The notes under the pieces were generated by a model. That model ran no database searches, was not told the DNA's origin, and was given only the letters and a program-made list of their open reading frames with translations. Made by a program: the position numbers and the translations under genes. A stretch of DNA of 64,000 nucleotides from Streptomyces sp. TLI_146 (GTDB lineage Bacteria; Actinomycetota; Actinomycetes; Streptomycetales; Streptomycetaceae), in contig NZ_PJMX01000001.1 in assembly GCF_002846415.1 (NCBI RefSeq), positions 5,022,001 to 5,086,000 on the forward strand, written 5' to 3'. Positions within the stretch are counted from its first letter, which is position 1, and each line of letters begins with the position of its first letter. This document shows positions 8,339-16,591 of this stretch, one piece after another.

Positions 8339-8414
8339 CTACCGGTCGGGCTCGGGATCCTTCAGCCAGTTCACCAGCTCCGCCGAGAACGCGGCCGGGT
8401 CCTCCTCATGCGGG
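8339..8414 (-). repeat. Displaced duplicate of the hydrolase gene 3' end
   Basis: 8349-8414 repeats 8474-8539 with a single mismatch (8408 against 8533). The copy continues to its own stop codon: both copies encode the same last residues WLKDPEPDR, but with different codons for the last three residues and a different stop (CCC GAC CGG TAG here, CCG GAT AGG TGA in the gene). See findings. Confidence 0.9.
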
Positions 8415-8424
8415 CTGTGTCTTC

Positions 8425-8442
8425 CCGGGGGATAACCCCCGG
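8425..8442. terminator. GC-rich hairpin after the hydrolase gene
   Basis: CCGGGGG (8425-8431) / CCCCCGG (8436-8442), loop ATAA. It lies between the hydrolase stop and the duplicated 3' end, and could end leftward transcripts. Confidence 0.5.
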
Positions 8443-8463
8443 ACCCCCAGCCGCGAGGGGGTT

Positions 8464-9420
8464 TCACCTATCCGGCTCGGGATCCTTCAGCCAGTTCACC
8501 AGCTCCGCCGAGAACGCGGCCGGGTCCTCCTCGTGCGGGAAGTGGCCCAGACCGTCGAACAGCCGCCAGCGGTAGGGCGCTTCGACGTACTCACCGGAGC
8601 CCGCGGCACTGCGGGTGCGCATCACCGGGTCGAGCGACCCGTGCAGATGCAGTGTCGGTACCCGTACCGGCCGCTTCATCCGGCGGTTGAACTGGATGCC
8701 GTCGGGCCGGGCCATCGACCGCACCATCCAGCGGTACGGCTCGACCGAGCAGTGCGCGGTCGACGGGATGGTCATCGCCCGCCGGTAGACCTCCACGGCC
8801 TCGTCCTCCGGCGCCACCGGACCTGACCACTCCCGCACCAGCCGCCCCACCAGCGCCGCGTCGTCCGCGACGAGCTGACGCTCCGGCAGCCACGGCCGCT
8901 GGAAGCCCCAGATGTAGGAACCGGCCCGCGACTGCGAGAAGTCGGAGAGCATCGCCGAGCGCCAGCGACGGGGGTGCGGCATCGACGACACGACCAGCCG
9001 GCGCACCAGCTTGGGCCGCATCACGGCCGCCGTCCACGCCAGATAGCCGCCCAGGTCATGGCCGACCAGCGCCGCGTCGGGCTCGCCGAGCGACCGTACG
9101 ACCCCGGTGATGTCCAGCGCGAGGTTGGCCGGGTCGTAGCCCCGGGGTGTGCGGTCGCTGCCGCCGACGCCCCGCAGGTCCATCGCGACCGCCCGGAAAC
9201 CGGCGTCGGCGAGCGCGGTCAGCTGGTGCCGCCACGTCCACCAGAACTGCGGAAAGCCGTGGAGCAGCAACACCAGGGGACCGTCACCCAGCTCCGCGAT
9301 GTGGAAGCGCGCACCATTGGCCGCCACGTCCCTGTGTGTCCAGGGACCATCGATGCGCACAGGGCTGCCATTGCCGCCAGGGCTGCCCGTGGCGCCGGTA
9401 CCGGTATCAGGTGCGGTCAT
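8464..9420 (-). CDS. Alpha/beta hydrolase, epoxide-hydrolase-like
   Basis: 318 residues. Oxyanion motif LLHGFPQFWWTW near residue 44, nucleophile elbow ALVGHDLGGYLAW with Asp as the expected nucleophile (GHDLGG), a cap domain rich in aromatic residues, and the catalytic histidine in LGHFPHEEDP near the end. The Asp nucleophile and HGFP pattern are those of epoxide hydrolases and dehalogenases. The start ATG at 9420 overlaps the stop of the upstream gene (ATGA), which fixes the start; longer reading frames upstream are unsupported. Mycobacterial EphE (Rv3670, from memory) occupies the same position. Its 3' end has been duplicated just downstream. Confidence 0.9.
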   Translation of the reverse strand: MTAPDTGTGATGSPGGNGSPVRIDGPWTHRDVAANGARFHIAELGDGPLVLLLHGFPQFWWTWRHQLTALADAGFRAVAMDLRGVGGSDRTPRGYDPANLALDITGVVRSLGEPDAALVGHDLGGYLAWTAAVMRPKLVRRLVVSSMPHPRRWRSAMLSDFSQSRAGSYIWGFQRPWLPERQLVADDAALVGRLVREWSGPVAPEDEAVEVYRRAMTIPSTAHCSVEPYRWMVRSMARPDGIQFNRRMKRPVRVPTLHLHGSLDPVMRTRSAAGSGEYVEAPYRWRLFDGLGHFPHEEDPAAFSAELVNWLKDPEPDR

Positions 9421-9878
9421 GCAGACGAGCGTGCCACAGCCGGGGCCTGGTCGGTGACCGGGCGGGGATGCGGCTTGACGCCCCCGAGCACGGCGGCGGT
9501 CTGCTTGGCCGAGGCGATGGACTTCTCCGGCGGCTTGACCTTCTTGAACTTGGTCACGGCCAGCAGCCCGAGCAGGGCCGCGAGCAGCAGGAACGCACCG
9601 CCCACGATCAGGAACGACCACGCGAGGCCCAGCCCCAGGTTGTGGATCCCGTACGCCGCCGCGAAGCTCAGCACCGGCAGCGAGAACAGGACGAGCACTC
9701 CCGCGGTACTGATGGCGATGCCACCGATCGCCCCGCGCTTGACGTCCTGGCGCAGCTCCGCCTTGGCGAGCGCGATCTCGTCGTGCACCAGCGCGGACAT
9801 CTCGGCGGTCGCCGAGGCGATCAGCTGGCCGAGGCTGCGGTCGGCGCCGCCGACGGCGGTGTTGCTGGGGTCGCTCAT
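9417..9878 (-). CDS. Phage-holin-family (DUF1469-like) membrane protein
   Basis: 153 residues: a short N-terminal helix with SALVHDEIALAKAELRQDVK at about residues 28-47, then two adjacent hydrophobic segments (about 52-80 and 88-112), and a basic tail. This is the layout of the Actinobacterial 'phage holin family' proteins, which are chromosomal inner-membrane proteins of unknown role. ATG at 9878 chosen because GGGAG lies eight bases upstream. It overlaps the hydrolase start by four bases, so the two are translationally coupled. The equivalent mycobacterial gene would be Rv3669 (from memory). Confidence 0.8.
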   Translation of the reverse strand: MSDPSNTAVGGADRSLGQLIASATAEMSALVHDEIALAKAELRQDVKRGAIGGIAISTAGVLVLFSLPVLSFAAAYGIHNLGLGLAWSFLIVGGAFLLLAALLGLLAVTKFKKVKPPEKSIASAKQTAAVLGGVKPHPRPVTDQAPAVARSSA

Positions 9879-9917
9879 TCGCTGACTCCCTCTCCTCTTC
9901 TCCGGTCCCGTCATCTC

Positions 9918-9950
9918 CCGGCCCAGATGTCCTTCTCCGGCCCAGATGTC
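9918..9950. repeat. 14-bp direct repeat
   Basis: CCGGCCCAGATGTC occurs at 9918-9931 and again at 9937-9950, in the 75-bp gap between nhaA and the holin-like gene. It may reflect slippage; no function is evident. Confidence 0.6.
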
Positions 9951-9953
9951 AGA

Positions 9954-11354
9954 TCATGCCGGACGGCCGCCCTCGTCGCTCCCCGCCCCCGCCAGTTGCG
10001 CGAGGCGGCGGTGCTCGGCGGCCTTCTCGTCGTAGATGGCGGCCATCCGCAGGTGGTAGGCCGGATTGTGCTGTTCGTACACATCCGGGATGCCGTCGTG
10101 GTCCTCGTCGCGCTCCTCCTCCTCGACGAGCGCCTGGTACCGGCGTACGCGCAGCTTCAGCAGGACGGTGGCGCACACGGCCGCGATCAGCGAGCCCATG
10201 AGCACGGCTGCCTTGATCTCGTCCGCCAGCGCGCCCTCGCCGTCGAAGGCCAGCTCGCCGATGAGCAGCGAGACGGTGAAGCCGATCCCGGCGAGCGCGG
10301 CGACGGCGAAGACGTCCGGCCAGGCCAGGTCGTCGTTGAGCTCCGCCCTGGTGAACCGGGCCGCGCACCAGGTGCCGCCGAAGATCCCGACCGCCTTGCC
10401 GACCACCAGGCCGAGCACCACGCCGAGCGTCTCGGGCTGCGTGAAGACGTCCGCGAGCGCCCCGCCGCTGACGCCGACCCCGGCCGACATCAGCGCGAAG
10501 AGCGGCACGGCGAGCCCGGCGGAGAGCGGTCGCACCAGGTGCTCGATGTGCTCGCCGGGGGAGTGCTCCTCGCCCTCCCGGCGGCTGCAGCGCAGCATCA
10601 GACCCATGGCGACGCCCGCGATGGTCGCGTGGACGCCGCTGTTGTACATCAGGCCCCAGATGACCAGCGCGAGCGGTACGTACACGTACCAGCCGCGCAC
10701 GCCCTTGCGCAGCAGCAGCCAGAAGACCGCGAGACCGACGACGGAGCCGCCGAGGGCGGCGAAGTCGATCTCCTTGGTGAAGAACACGGCGATGATGAGG
10801 ATGGCGAACAGGTCGTCCACGACGGCGAGCGTCAGCAGGAACGCACGCAGGGCGGACGGCAGCGAGGTCCCGATGACCGCGAGCACGGCCAGCGCGAAGG
10901 CGATGTCGGTGGCCGTCGGCACGGCCCACCCGTCCATCGCGCCGCCGCCGACGGTGTTGACCAGCGCGTATACGAGCGCGGGCACGGCCATTCCGCAGAT
11001 CGCGGCGATCACCGGCAGCGCGGCGGCCTTGGGATCGCGCAGCTCACCGGCGACGAGCTCGCGCTTGAGCTCGATCCCGGCGACGAAGAAGAAGACGGCG
11101 AGGAGCCCGTCGGCGGCCCAGTGCTGAAGCGAGAGATCGAGCCCGAGGGCCTCGATGCCGACGTGGAACCCGCGCACGTCGGCGTAGCTACCGCCGAGGG
11201 TGTTGGCCCAGATCAACGCCACGATCGCGGCCACGAGCAGCAGCACACCGCCGACGGTCTCGGCGCGCAGTGCATCGGCGACGAAGTTCCGCTCGGGCAG
11301 CGAGAGCCGCCCGAGAAACTTCCGGCGGTCCTTCGGGGTTACGGGCGCGGCCAC
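9954..11354 (-). CDS. nhaA: Na+/H+ antiporter NhaA
   Basis: 466 residues with about 11-12 hydrophobic segments. The core motifs are intact: ATDIAFALAVLAVIG (the Asp of TM IV) and LAVVDDLFAILIIAVFF (the two transport aspartates of TM V). It exchanges sodium for protons across the plasma membrane, regulating internal pH and salt. GTG at 11354 is preceded by GGAGG at an 8-base spacing, which decides against the longer frame from 11396. The C-terminal cytoplasmic tail (about 70 residues) is unusual: it contains EERDEDHDGIPDVYEQ, a DxDxDG calcium-loop-like motif. It is followed by the holin-like and hydrolase genes on the same strand. Confidence 0.95.
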   Translation of the reverse strand: MAAPVTPKDRRKFLGRLSLPERNFVADALRAETVGGVLLLVAAIVALIWANTLGGSYADVRGFHVGIEALGLDLSLQHWAADGLLAVFFFVAGIELKRELVAGELRDPKAAALPVIAAICGMAVPALVYALVNTVGGGAMDGWAVPTATDIAFALAVLAVIGTSLPSALRAFLLTLAVVDDLFAILIIAVFFTKEIDFAALGGSVVGLAVFWLLLRKGVRGWYVYVPLALVIWGLMYNSGVHATIAGVAMGLMLRCSRREGEEHSPGEHIEHLVRPLSAGLAVPLFALMSAGVGVSGGALADVFTQPETLGVVLGLVVGKAVGIFGGTWCAARFTRAELNDDLAWPDVFAVAALAGIGFTVSLLIGELAFDGEGALADEIKAAVLMGSLIAAVCATVLLKLRVRRYQALVEEEERDEDHDGIPDVYEQHNPAYHLRMAAIYDEKAAEHRRLAQLAGAGSDEGGRPA

Positions 11355-11431
11355 GGGGGACGACCTCCGGTCGGTTCGGCGGGCATGACAAAGCACGTTG
11401 CCGACCAGACTTCCCGGCGCACCTAGGTTCC

Positions 11432-11464
11432 TCGATCTTTACTTTACCTAAGTCTTTACCTGGG
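11432..11464 (-). promoter_or_regulatory. AGGTAAAG direct repeats upstream of nhaA
   Basis: On the minus strand, AGGTAAAG occurs twice 12 bases apart, in an AT-rich patch about 80-110 bases upstream of the nhaA start. It could be a promoter or an activator site; no known operator is recognised. Confidence 0.35.
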
Positions 11465-11555
11465 TGCGGGGATGAATCCGGCGATCGTCACTTTATGCGT
11501 AAGTGGGGAGGTGGGCCCTCCGGGTGCGGGCGGGTTTCGTCCGCGGGTGGGGGTG

Positions 11556-11740
11556 GGTTGCGCGCGCAGTTCCCCGTGCCTCTAGGGGGTACGGGCGAGT
11601 GCGAGGGCGAAGCCGAGCATTTCAGGGGCGCGGGGAACTGCGCGACCAGCCATCCACGGTCCGCAGACGAACGCGAGCCGGGGTGCAGGGGCCGCAGGCC
11701 CCAAACGGGGTCCGGGGGCGCAGCCCCGGGAGACCCACCT
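11556..11740. repeat. Dispersed intergenic repeat forming a large inverted repeat
   Basis: The core of the 58-bp array appears twice in opposite orientation: CGCGCAGTTCCCCGTGCCTC (11563-11582) and GGGGCGCGGGGAACTGCGCG (11625-11644), about 42 bases apart. It is followed by GC-rich inverted motifs (GGGGGCGCAGCCCC near 11715). It occupies the 460-bp space between acs and nhaA (11355-11814), which otherwise holds the nhaA promoter region and no gene. Confidence 0.75.
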
Positions 11741-11814
11741 CAGCCCCCACCCACCCACCCCGGAGGGTTAAGGCCCAGCCACGCACAACCCGCAGCCGGG
11801 CCCCAAGCCCCCGC

Positions 11815-13770
11815 TCAGTCCTCGCTGGAAGCGGTCGGCAGCTTCGTCTGAATCAGATCCATCACCGACGAGTCCGTCAGCGTCGTGACGTCCCCCAGCT
11901 CCCGGTTCTCCGCAACATCCCGCAGCAACCGCCGCATGATCTTCCCCGACCGAGTCTTCGGCAGCTCCGCCACCGGCAGCACCCGCTTCGGCTTGGCGAT
12001 CGGCCCCAGCGTCGCACCCACGTGCGCCCGCAGCTCCTCCACCAGCCCGTCCGACTCCGCCGCCGACCCCCGCAGGATCACGAACGCCACGATCGCCTGA
12101 CCGGTCGTCTCGTCGGCCGCGCCGACCACCGCCGCCTCGGCCACCGACGGGTGCGACACCAGCGCCGACTCGACCTCGGTCGTCGAGATGTTGTGCCCGG
12201 ACACGAGCATCACGTCGTCGACCCGGCCGAGCAGCCAGATGTCCCCGTCCTCGTCCTTCTTCGCCCCGTCACCGGCGAAGTACTTCCCCTCGAACCGCGA
12301 CCAGTACGTGTCGATGAACCGCTGGTCGTCGCCCCAGATCGTGCGCAGCATCGACGGCCACGGCTCGGTCAGGACGAGGTAACCGCCGCCCCCGTTCGGC
12401 ACCTCGTGCGCCTCGTCGTCCACGACGGTCGCCGAGATGCCCGGCAGCGCCCGCTGCGCGGACCCGGGCTTGGTCTCCGTGACGCCCGGCAGCGGCGAGA
12501 TCATCATCGCGCCGGTCTCCGTCTGCCACCACGTGTCCACGATGGGGCACTTGTCCGCCCCGATGTGCTTGCGGTACCAGATCCACGCCTCGGGGTTGAT
12601 GGGCTCGCCCACCGACCCCAGCACCCGCAGCGACGACAGGTCGAACTTCGCGGGGATGTCGTCGCCCCACTTCATGAACGTACGGATCGCGGTGGGCGCC
12701 GTGTAGAGGATCGTCACCCCGTACTTCTGCACGATCTCCCAGAACCGCCCCTGGTGCGGGGTGTCCGGCGTGCCCTCGTACATGACCTGCGTCGCCCCGT
12801 TGGCCAGCGGCCCGTACACGATGTACGAGTGACCGGTCACCCAGCCGATGTCGGCGGTGCACCAGTACACATCGGTCTCGGGCTTGAGGTCGAAGACCGC
12901 GTGGTGCGTGTAGGCGGCCTGCGTCAGATAGCCGCCGGAGGTGTGCAGGATGCCCTTCGGCTTACCCGTGGTCCCCGAGGTGTACAGGATGAACAGCGGG
13001 TGCTCGGCGTCGAACGCCTGCGGGGTGTGCTCGGCCGACTGACGGCCGACGATGTCGTCCCACCAGACGTCCCGGCCCTCGGTGAACGCGGTCTCCTGGC
13101 CCGTACGCCGCACCACGAGCACGTGCTCGACCTGCGGGCACTTCGCCACGGCCTCGTCGATCGCGGGCTTGAGCGCGGACGGCTTGCCGCGCCGGTAGCC
13201 ACCGTCGGCCGTGATGACCAGCTTCGCGTCGGCGTCCTGGATACGGGAGGCGACGGCGTCGGCCGAGAACCCGCCGAACACCACCGAGTGCGCGGCCCCG
13301 ATACGGGCGCAGGCCAGCATCGCGACGGCCGCCTCGGGGATCATCGGCATGTACACCGCGACCCGGTCACCGGCCCGTACACCCAGCTCCGTAAGGGCGT
13401 TGGCGGCCCGGGAGACCTCGTCCTTCAGCTCCGCGTAGGTGATCGCGCGGCTGTCGCCGGGCTCGCCCTCGAAGTGGATGGCGACCCGGTCGCCGTTCCC
13501 GGCCTCGACGTGCCGGTCCACGCAGTTGTACGCCACGTTGAGCTGCCCGTCGGCGAACCACTTCGCGAACGGCGGGTTCGACCAGTCGAGCGTCTCGGTC
13601 GGCTCCGTGGCCCAGGTCAGGCGCCGGGCCTGCTCGGCCCAGAAGCCCAGCCTGTCCGCCTTGGCCTGCTCGTACGCCTCCGCCGTCACGTTGGCGTTGG
13701 CAGCCAGCTCGGCAGGAGGAGCGAACCGGCGCTCCTCCTTCAAGAGGTTGGCCAGGCTTTCGTTGCTCAC
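11815..13770 (-). CDS. acsA: Acetyl-CoA synthetase
   Basis: 651 residues, the normal size for AMP-forming acetate-CoA ligase. AMP-binding motif YTSGTTGKPKGILHT, acetate-pocket tryptophan region VDTWWQTETGAMM, hinge LLGRVDDVMLVSGHN, and the C-terminal PKTRSGKIMRR with the lysine whose acetylation normally switches the enzyme off. It converts acetate, ATP and CoA to acetyl-CoA in the cytoplasm. GTG start at 13770 with GGGAG upstream. Same strand as the SulP-carbonic anhydrase gene 204 bp upstream and nhaA 460 bp downstream, both gaps wide enough for separate promoters. The mycobacterial counterpart Rv3667 is in the same neighbourhood. Confidence 0.97.
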   Translation of the reverse strand: MSNESLANLLKEERRFAPPAELAANANVTAEAYEQAKADRLGFWAEQARRLTWATEPTETLDWSNPPFAKWFADGQLNVAYNCVDRHVEAGNGDRVAIHFEGEPGDSRAITYAELKDEVSRAANALTELGVRAGDRVAVYMPMIPEAAVAMLACARIGAAHSVVFGGFSADAVASRIQDADAKLVITADGGYRRGKPSALKPAIDEAVAKCPQVEHVLVVRRTGQETAFTEGRDVWWDDIVGRQSAEHTPQAFDAEHPLFILYTSGTTGKPKGILHTSGGYLTQAAYTHHAVFDLKPETDVYWCTADIGWVTGHSYIVYGPLANGATQVMYEGTPDTPHQGRFWEIVQKYGVTILYTAPTAIRTFMKWGDDIPAKFDLSSLRVLGSVGEPINPEAWIWYRKHIGADKCPIVDTWWQTETGAMMISPLPGVTETKPGSAQRALPGISATVVDDEAHEVPNGGGGYLVLTEPWPSMLRTIWGDDQRFIDTYWSRFEGKYFAGDGAKKDEDGDIWLLGRVDDVMLVSGHNISTTEVESALVSHPSVAEAAVVGAADETTGQAIVAFVILRGSAAESDGLVEELRAHVGATLGPIAKPKRVLPVAELPKTRSGKIMRRLLRDVAENRELGDVTTLTDSSVMDLIQTKLPTASSED

Positions 13771-13974
13771 GACATCTCCCTTTCCCAGGGCGTCCTATGT
13801 GCCTATGTGTCCCGGGCCCTAGCTCATCAGGCCAATCGCCGGGTGACAAGAGTCTCCCGAAAATTGGTTTAGACCTGTAAGGGTTCCGGCTCATCGGCGT
13901 GTCATCAGACGGTCTCACGGACAAAGTCCGCCCCGGGTTCAGGGATGCGCGGGAGGCGCGGCGCCACCACCACC

Positions 13975-16293
13975 TCAGATGGGGGACGCCTCAAGGGCCG
14001 TCGGACCCACTCCCTCGAACACCTCCTCGCAGTCGTCGGACGCCAGCAAGTACGCCTGGGCCTCGCCCACATGGAAGTACATCCCGTGCAGTGTCAGCGT
14101 GCCCTCGGCCAGCCGCCGCGCCACCGACTCATGGCGCCGCAGATGGTCCAGCTGCTGCACCACATTGGTGAGGCAGAGCTGCTCCACGGCGTCGGCGGGC
14201 AGCCGCCCGGCGATCCGCGCCCAGGAGTGCCTGCGGCTCGCCATCCGCTCCAGGCTCGGCATCCCGTGGCGCAGCCAGCGCCGCAGGGGCGTCTGCGGGG
14301 CGTCCGGCTTGCTGTTCAGGAGCGCCTGCATCGCCCCGCAGCCGGAGTGCCCGCAGACGGTGATGGACTCGACCCGCAGCACCTCGACCGCGTACTCGAT
14401 CGCCGCCGCCACCGAGTCGTCGCCGTACTCCTCGCCGGGCAGGGGCACCAGATTGCCGACGTTGCGCACGGTGAACAGATCGCCCGGGCCGCTCGACGTG
14501 ATCATGCTGGTGACCAGCCGGGAGTCCGCGCAGGTGAGGAAGAGCTGGGAGGGCTGCTGCCCTTCGCGCGCCAGGCGCGCCAGCTCGTCCCGCACCAGCG
14601 GCGCGGTGTTGCGCTGGAACGAGCTGAGCCCGCTGGCCAGTTGATGCCCGTGCCGCCTGGGCGCCGGCGCCTTGCCGTGGCAGTGGTGGTTGCGCCAGGG
14701 CGTCCAGGGCCGGCAGCAGCTCTGCGAGCCGGAGGCGGGCTCGGCGATCCGTCCGCCGGCCCGGCCGGTGATCCGCACCTCGCCACCGCGCGCGGTGTGC
14801 GTGCCCTGCCAACTGTGCAGTGCCTCGTACGCCGCGTGGTCCATGAACGAGCCGTCCAACTCCACCACAGCGCTCGCCCCTTGGGGCACCTGGAGGAGCG
14901 ACCGGGTCAGCCGGGGCACGGCGAGGAACGTCAACTGGCCGCGTGCCCGGACCAGATACGACAGGTCGTCCTGGCGCTGCACCGTGATCCGGGTGCGCGC
15001 CACCCGGCGCAGCGCGACCGCGACGGCCATGGCGATCCCGATGACCACGCCGTGCAGCACCCCGAACAGGAGCACCCCGGCCACCGTCGCCGCGTACACC
15101 AGGAACTCGCGGTGCTTGTGGACGTTGCGGATGTGGGCGAACGACACCATCTGGATGCCGACCATCATCACCAGTGCGGCCAGCGCCGCCAGCGGGATCC
15201 ACTCCAGGACGGCCACGAGCAGCCCGGCGGCGAGCAGCACCCACACCCCGTGCAGCACGGTGGAGGCACGGCCGGTCGCCCCGGCCCGTACGTTGGCGCT
15301 GCCGCGCACCGCGCCGCCGGAGACCGGCATTCCGCCGAGCAGCCCGGAGACGGCGTTGGCGATGCCCTGGCCGCGCAACTCCCGGTCGAGGTCGGCCCGG
15401 GCGGGTGCGGCGGCCCCTGGCCGCTCGGCCGCCAGCTTGTCCACGGCGACGGCGGAGAGCAGCGACTCCAGGCTGGCCACCAGTGTCACCGTGAGTACGG
15501 CGGCGACCAGCCCGGCCACCGGTCCGTGTGGCGGCTCCGGCAGCACATGGGCGTCCCAGGAGGGCAGGTCGACCCGGGCGATGCCGGGCGCGGCCACGGC
15601 GGCCACGCCGGTGGCGATCACCACACAGGCGAGCGCGGCGGGGATGCGGCGCAGCGCCTTTCCCACCCGCCCGGGAAGGCGGGGCCACGTCATGAGCACG
15701 GCGATGGTGAGCGCCCCGATGAGGGGTGCGGCAGGGCCGACCTTGGCCAACTGGCCTGGGAGAGCTTGGGCGTTGTCCACGGCCGAGCTCTGCGGGGAGC
15801 CGCCCAGGACGATGTGGAGCTGGGCGAGCGCGATGGCGGCGCCGATGCCGGCGAGGGTGCCGTGCACGATGGCGGGGCTCACGGCGAGCGCGGAGCGCGC
15901 GGTCCTGAGTGAGCCGAGTGCGATCTGGAGCAGACCCGCGAGCACGGTGATGGCGCAGGTGGTGCGCCAGCCGTAGCTCTGGATCAACTCGGCCGATACC
16001 ACCGTGAGTCCGGCGGATGGGCCACTGACAAGGAGCGGTGAGCCGCCGAGCAGCCCGGCGACGATGCCGCCGACTCCGGCGGCGATGAGTCCGGCTTCCA
16101 GCGGGGCGTCGATGGCGACGGCGAGGCCGAGCGACATCGGGACGGCGAGCAGGAAGACGGTGACGGATGCGGACAGATCGGCTCCGGCGATCCGGAAGCG
16201 GCGGCCCCCTTTCCTGGGCGGTGGCGCGTGCGAGTGCTGCTGGCTGTCGGTGTGAGTGAGGGGCTGGGTGCGGGTGGGGACGCAGGCAGACAT
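13975..16293 (-). CDS. SulP-family anion transporter fused to beta-carbonic anhydrase
   Basis: 772 residues in three parts. Residues about 35-420: SulP permease with ten or more hydrophobic segments and VSGPSAGLTVVSAEL near 88. About 430-535: STAS domain. About 560-772: beta-carbonic anhydrase with the zinc and catalytic set CADSR (Cys588, Asp590, Arg592) and CGHSGC (His649, Cys652). SulP proteins of this kind carry bicarbonate or sulfate; coupling to carbonic anhydrase strongly suggests bicarbonate uptake with conversion to or from CO2 at the membrane. ATG at 16293 preceded by GGAGGA. Divergent from the deacetylase-like gene; followed by acs, a consumer of two-carbon units. Confidence 0.92.
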   Translation of the reverse strand: MSACVPTRTQPLTHTDSQQHSHAPPPRKGGRRFRIAGADLSASVTVFLLAVPMSLGLAVAIDAPLEAGLIAAGVGGIVAGLLGGSPLLVSGPSAGLTVVSAELIQSYGWRTTCAITVLAGLLQIALGSLRTARSALAVSPAIVHGTLAGIGAAIALAQLHIVLGGSPQSSAVDNAQALPGQLAKVGPAAPLIGALTIAVLMTWPRLPGRVGKALRRIPAALACVVIATGVAAVAAPGIARVDLPSWDAHVLPEPPHGPVAGLVAAVLTVTLVASLESLLSAVAVDKLAAERPGAAAPARADLDRELRGQGIANAVSGLLGGMPVSGGAVRGSANVRAGATGRASTVLHGVWVLLAAGLLVAVLEWIPLAALAALVMMVGIQMVSFAHIRNVHKHREFLVYAATVAGVLLFGVLHGVVIGIAMAVAVALRRVARTRITVQRQDDLSYLVRARGQLTFLAVPRLTRSLLQVPQGASAVVELDGSFMDHAAYEALHSWQGTHTARGGEVRITGRAGGRIAEPASGSQSCCRPWTPWRNHHCHGKAPAPRRHGHQLASGLSSFQRNTAPLVRDELARLAREGQQPSQLFLTCADSRLVTSMITSSGPGDLFTVRNVGNLVPLPGEEYGDDSVAAAIEYAVEVLRVESITVCGHSGCGAMQALLNSKPDAPQTPLRRWLRHGMPSLERMASRRHSWARIAGRLPADAVEQLCLTNVVQQLDHLRRHESVARRLAEGTLTLHGMYFHVGEAQAYLLASDDCEEVFEGVGPTALEASPI

Positions 16294-16444
16294 GGTTCCC
16301 GTCTCCTCCGGGGCGGCGCGGTCGCGGATGTGGGGTCGCGGCCGTGGGTCACGGCGTGCAGCGGCGGGATTCTCAACTCTCGGTAAACGAATCGTAATGC
16401 AGAGTAAAGGTCAGCGCTTGGCATTTAGGGCAAATAGGTCAACG

Positions 16445-16464
16445 ATTCACTCTTGGCGGTGAAT
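16445..16464. promoter_or_regulatory. Inverted repeat in divergent promoter region
   Basis: ATTCAC (16445-16450) and GTGAAT (16459-16464) are separated by 8 bases in the AT-rich region between the divergent SulP-fusion and deacetylase-like genes. It could be an operator. The rest of 16294-16591 shows only promoter-like AT-rich sequence. Confidence 0.3.
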
Positions 16465-16591
16465 AAGCAGCTTTTCGTGCGGCCTGTCGCGCCTTCTTCC
16501 TTCATGCTCCGTGTCACTTTTGCGGCGATTTGATGATGTTCAGCGCGAGAGATCTTCGGATCTACCGATCTGCGAGGAAGAGGGTGGGCGG

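Noticed and set aside
11440..11460. DmdR/DtxR iron box near nhaA
   Set aside because: Only one half-site (TTAGGTAAAG) matches; the symmetrical second half is missing.
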